Positions 5,086-7,739 of a stretch of DNA of 7,739 nt are shown here, piece by piece. The notes under the pieces are model-generated. The model had not been told where the DNA came from. It did no database searches and saw only the letters and a program-made list of their open reading frames with translations. The position numbers were made by a program, and so were the translations under genes. Source of the DNA: Acidimicrobiaceae bacterium (GTDB taxonomy: Bacteria; Actinomycetota; Acidimicrobiia; Acidimicrobiales; RAAP-2); assembly GCA_003157945.1 (NCBI GenBank), contig PMFY01000385.1, positions 206 through 7,944 on the forward strand, given 5' to 3'. Each line of letters starts with the position of its first letter. Position 1 is the first letter of the stretch.

Positions 5086-7026
5086 TCAGGCCCCTCCGGA
5101 CGTCGGGGCGCCGAGGATGCACTCGGGCACCGCCAGCCGGTCGACCGGTGGCGGCGGCGGGGCGAGGCAGCGGGCGAAGTCCGTGCGGGTGACGGGGGCC
5201 GGACGGGGCGCGGTGGCGACGCCGTCCCACACCCAGGCCCGGTCGACGTGGACCGGGAGTTCCCCGAGCACCGCGGTGAAGAAGGCGGCGGCGTAGGGCC
5301 CGCCCCTCCCCCGCTCGTAGACGGGCAGCCCGGCCTGGTCCGGCACGACGACGGTCGTCACCCGCCACTGCCGCAGGGCCGAACGCACCGCGGCCACCGC
5401 GGCCGGATCCGGCACCGGGGCCGGGCCCAGCGGCAGCGATGCGGCGGACAGGACCTCGAAGCCCGGTCGGGCCCCACCGGCCCGGGAGGGCTGGCCCTGC
5501 GGTCCGCCGCCGCTCGCCTGGGCCCAGGCCATGGCGTTGACGGCCTGCCAGGCCTCGGACGACTGGAGGCCGGACGAGGGGATCGGGTAGGCCAGTACCA
5601 CGTGCCCGGGAGGCAGGGCGCCGCCGGTGCGCGCGTACCACGCCGGCAGCACCACGGTCCGGGTGGTGAGCGGCAGGTTCGGCCCCAGGGCCACCACGGT
5701 GGGAACGAGGACCACCAGCACCAGGAGCCACGACAGCGGGCCGGCGGCGCGGTGCCCGCCGACGCCACGCGCCGACAGGCCGCGGCGCGCGTGGTCGAGG
5801 GCGAGCGCCACCAGCACGGCCGCGCACAGCGCCGCCACGAGGGTGAACCGGACCTCGACGACGTCCCCGATCCACGGCAGGTGCTGGAGCGCGTCCCACG
5901 GCACCGGGTACCCGTGCCCCGGACCGAGGGAGAGGACGGCGGCCACCACGCCGACCCCGGCGAACAGGAGCATCCGCCGGTCGTGTCGCCACACGACCGT
6001 GCCGACCACGGCGACCACGAGCACGCCGAGGCCGAGGTAGCCCAGGCCGACCAGGACCGGTCCCTGGTAACCGCCGAACTGCAGCATCGACGCCCGGAGT
6101 CCGCCGAGGCCGCCGGTCGACACGAAGCTGGACAGGGAGGTGCCGTACCGGGTGGTGGCGCCGGCGGACCAGATCGGGCCCACGAGGTGGGCGGGCCCGT
6201 CCAGCAGGAACCAGAGGGGGTAGGCCAGCACGGCGGCCGACGCACCGACGGCGACGGCCCCGCCCCGCAGCGCCCGCCCCAGTCGGGCCGACAGCTCGTC
6301 GGGGCGCCGAACGGCCGACCAGGTGACCAGGAGGACCAGGCCGACCAGGACGGCGACGACGGTGATGACCAGCACCTCGGTGCCGATGAAGAACTGGGCC
6401 ACGACGAGACCGGCGAGCGCGAGTCCGTCCACCCACGGCCGGCGCCGCTGCGTCACCAGGAGGTCGGCCAGGACCAGGACGATGAGCGGCGGGACGGCCA
6501 GGAAGGCGATGTTCAGCTGGTTGAGCGCCAGCTCGGTCACCACGAAGGGCGAGAAGCCGTAGACCAGGCCACCGACGAACGCGGCCGGGGTCCACCGCAC
6601 CCACCGGCGCAGCAGCACGAACATGGCCAGGGCCGACAGGGCGGGGGCGAGCGTGAGGGCCACGTTCATGGCGGCCACCGGTCCGAAGGCCCAGGTGACG
6701 GGGGCCAGCACCACGGCCAGCGCGACCACGCTGGTGTCGTCCAGGAGGTTGATGCCGCCCGGGTGGAACAGGTAGGTCGAGTAGAGGACGTCGTGGCCGT
6801 GGGTCAGGGCGACGGCCGGCCAGCGGAAGTACCACAGGAAGCGGGCGGCGTCGCCGCAGCCACACGTCGTGACCGTCGACGGGTGCGTGGACCACGTGTC
6901 CCACCACAGCCCCGCGCCGAGCACGAGGTAGGCGGCCGCGGCACCCACCAGGCCCCACGGTCCACCGGCCGCCGGCGGAGGCGCGTCCGGCGCGGCGACG
7001 GCCGGGTCGGTGGCCGTCGCCGTCAC
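5086..7026 (-). CDS. GT-C-like polytopic membrane protein with CGCGD motif, first paralogue, 646 aa
   Basis: The frame stays open far upstream, but the real start is most likely GTG at 7026, which overlaps the TGA of the AftB-like gene as GTGA. It gives 646 aa, the same length as the next paralogue. Features in order: an Ala/Pro-rich N-terminus; helix 1 (about 24-42); an outer loop with Cys55-Gly-Cys57-Gly-Asp59; LYSTYLFHPGGINLL (81-95); APVTWAFGPVAAMN; LLRRWVRW; LVYGFSP; AQFFIGTE; FGGYQGP; DVVEVRF in place of IIPSRF; helices; and an outer C-terminal domain with VVLAYPIP and AWQAVNAM. Two cysteines lie near the end, flanking a run of five prolines. The DAH motif after GFSP in the two paralogues is LNQ here (168-170), so specificity may differ. 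The inferred role is a membrane glycosyltransferase or related envelope-glycan protein with Asp59 as candidate catalytic residue. The substrate is unknown. Confidence 0.87.
   Translation of the reverse strand: MTATATDPAVAAPDAPPPAAGGPWGLVGAAAAYLVLGAGLWWDTWSTHPSTVTTCGCGDAARFLWYFRWPAVALTHGHDVLYSTYLFHPGGINLLDDTSVVALAVVLAPVTWAFGPVAAMNVALTLAPALSALAMFVLLRRWVRWTPAAFVGGLVYGFSPFVVTELALNQLNIAFLAVPPLIVLVLADLLVTQRRRPWVDGLALAGLVVAQFFIGTEVLVITVVAVLVGLVLLVTWSAVRRPDELSARLGRALRGGAVAVGASAAVLAYPLWFLLDGPAHLVGPIWSAGATTRYGTSLSSFVSTGGLGGLRASMLQFGGYQGPVLVGLGYLGLGVLVVAVVGTVVWRHDRRMLLFAGVGVVAAVLSLGPGHGYPVPWDALQHLPWIGDVVEVRFTLVAALCAAVLVALALDHARRGLSARGVGGHRAAGPLSWLLVLVVLVPTVVALGPNLPLTTRTVVLPAWYARTGGALPPGHVVLAYPIPSSGLQSSEAWQAVNAMAWAQASGGGPQGQPSRAGGARPGFEVLSAASLPLGPAPVPDPAAVAAVRSALRQWRVTTVVVPDQAGLPVYERGRGGPYAAAFFTAVLGELPVHVDRAWVWDGVATAPRPAPVTRTDFARCLAPPPPPVDRLAVPECILGAPTSGGA
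6608..6711. repeat. 104-bp near-identical tract shared with 4651-4754 (copy 2)
   Basis: This is the partner of the tract at 4651-4754, lying 1957 bp away in the same orientation inside the first paralogue. It codes for the APVTWAFGP to LLRR segment. The two copies differ only at 6655/4698. Conservation reaches the wobble positions, so protein-level selection alone does not easily explain it. Direct repeats of this length are also potential sites for recombination between the two genes. Confidence 0.85.
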
Positions 7027-7739
7027 GACCGGGCCCCCGCCGACCCGCAGAGCTGCACCTTGGCCACGCGCGGGTCGGCGCTGAACTGCAGGGTGGTGAA
7101 CCCGAGGCTGTCCCCGATGTCGGCGAACGCCTGTCCGACGGACAGTGGCGCGGTGATGGCGTGCAGGTAGGCCCGCAGCGGGTCGCACGACAGCGCCGCC
7201 CGCGCCGCGGCGACGGACGCCGCGGACGGTCCTCCGGGCACCGCCGTGGCGCCGGGTACGCCGAAGCGGCCGAGCATCCAGGACGGGCCGACCAGCTTCT
7301 CGTGGCCCGGTCGGGCGTGGTGGGTGACCGTGGTGTGGCTGCCCACCGGATTGGCCAACGAGAACTCGTCGTAGACGTAGACGTCCGGACCGGCCAGGTA
7401 GCCGATCACCCCGATGGCCGGGAGATTGACGGCGAGGGTGAAGGGCAGTGGCGACCGGGCGGGCACGACGGCCGACGGGTCGACCGGGGCGAAGGGGTTC
7501 GTGATCACCAGCAGGCCCTGCCGGCCGGGGGGCAGGGCACGGGCGGCGCGGGCCAGCACGGCACCGGCCCGACCGGACAGCGCCCGGCGGTAGTCGCCCG
7601 CCGTCACCGGGTGGGAGGAGCCGGTGGCCGTGATCCAGCTGTTGCGCTCGTTGGAGATGAAGACGGTCTGCAGACCCAGGTGCGGCGGTGGGGGCGGCTG
7701 TACGAACCGCAGCCACCCGAGGCAGACCACCGACCACAC
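7023..7739 (-). CDS. AftB-like membrane glycosyltransferase, C-terminal extracytoplasmic domain (5' end outside window)
   Basis: The frame is open to the right edge, so only the last 238 codons are present; the GTG at the edge is unlikely to be the true start. The fragment opens with the end of a hydrophobic helix (WSVVCLGWLRF), followed by five prolines and ISNERNSW. It continues through AVNLPAIGVIGYLAGPDVY, YDEFSLANPVGSH and RPGHEKL to a C-terminal part with LSCDPLRAYLHAITAPLS and a final Cys231. From memory, this order (an N-E-R motif, then IGxxGYxAGPdvyv-D, LAxPxxxH/R, GHEK, and a Cys pair flanking a helix ending in PLS) is that of the C-terminal domain of AftB-type enzymes, known as beta-(1->2)-arabinofuranosyltransferases that use decaprenyl-phosphoryl arabinose outside the membrane. 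The exact sugar is not certain. Its stop overlaps the next start as GTGA, placing it upstream in the same operon. Confidence 0.75.
   Translation of the reverse strand: MWSVVCLGWLRFVQPPPPPHLGLQTVFISNERNSWITATGSSHPVTAGDYRRALSGRAGAVLARAARALPPGRQGLLVITNPFAPVDPSAVVPARSPLPFTLAVNLPAIGVIGYLAGPDVYVYDEFSLANPVGSHTTVTHHARPGHEKLVGPSWMLGRFGVPGATAVPGGPSAASVAAARAALSCDPLRAYLHAITAPLSVGQAFADIGDSLGFTTLQFSADPRVAKVQLCGSAGARS

Noticed and set aside
5060..6958. Minus-strand open frame (632 codons) in another phase of the first paralogue, and a similar one at 3151-4950
   Set aside because: Both are Arg/Pro/Gly-rich out-of-phase translations of genes whose true frame shows membrane helices and conserved motifs.
5065..7170. 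Long plus-strand open frame (701 codons)
   Set aside because: It is antisense to the 646-aa membrane protein. Its product is rich in Gly, Arg, Gln and His with no membrane helix or motif, typical of the complement of GC-rich coding DNA.
7027..7737. Upstream extension of the first paralogue to 883 aa
   Set aside because: The frame is open, but it runs through the AftB-like gene in another phase and codes for low-complexity sequence. The GTG at 7026 in a GTGA overlap fits the pattern of the other junctions and gives the paralogue length.

Overview
The window is very GC-rich (by eye about 70% or more). Codons on the minus strand end mostly in G or C, and start codons are mainly GTG. This fits a high-GC actinobacterium. 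The incomplete gene at the right edge resembles the C-terminal domain of AftB-type arabinofuranosyltransferases, which also fits an actinobacterial cell envelope. A more precise placement is not supported; Acidimicrobiia would be only a guess.

All six supported genes lie on the minus strand, packed as one apparent operon that reads from right (7739) to left (1). In transcription order they are: (A) the C-terminal 238 codons of an AftB-like membrane glycosyltransferase (7023-7739, start outside the window); (B) a polytopic GT-C-like membrane protein of 646 aa (5086-7026); (C) a paralogue of B, also about 646 aa (3123-5063); (D) a small single-pass membrane protein with an extracytoplasmic domain (2594-3094); (E) a 510-aa polytopic GT-C/GT39-like membrane glycosyltransferase (1065-2597); (F) a third paralogue of B and C, cut by the left edge (1-1068). 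Three of the five junctions (A/B, D/E, E/F) are 4-bp GTGA stop/start overlaps. The other two gaps are about 22 and 28 bp. No stretch of 300 bases lacks a gene, and no terminator, tRNA, rRNA, CRISPR array or insertion sequence was seen. Any promoter must lie to the right of the window.

The set looks like extracytoplasmic glycan assembly: several multi-pass enzymes of the lipid-linked-sugar (GT-C) type, an AftB-like enzyme, and one small accessory membrane protein. The substrate and the glycan cannot be read from the sequence.

The most notable observations are: the triplication of one GT-C-like family, carrying a conserved Cys-Gly-Cys-Gly-Asp motif in the first outer loop; a 104-bp tract in B and C that is identical except for one base while both flanks diverge, which suggests recent gene conversion; and a perfect 7-bp inverted repeat covering the probable start codon of D.
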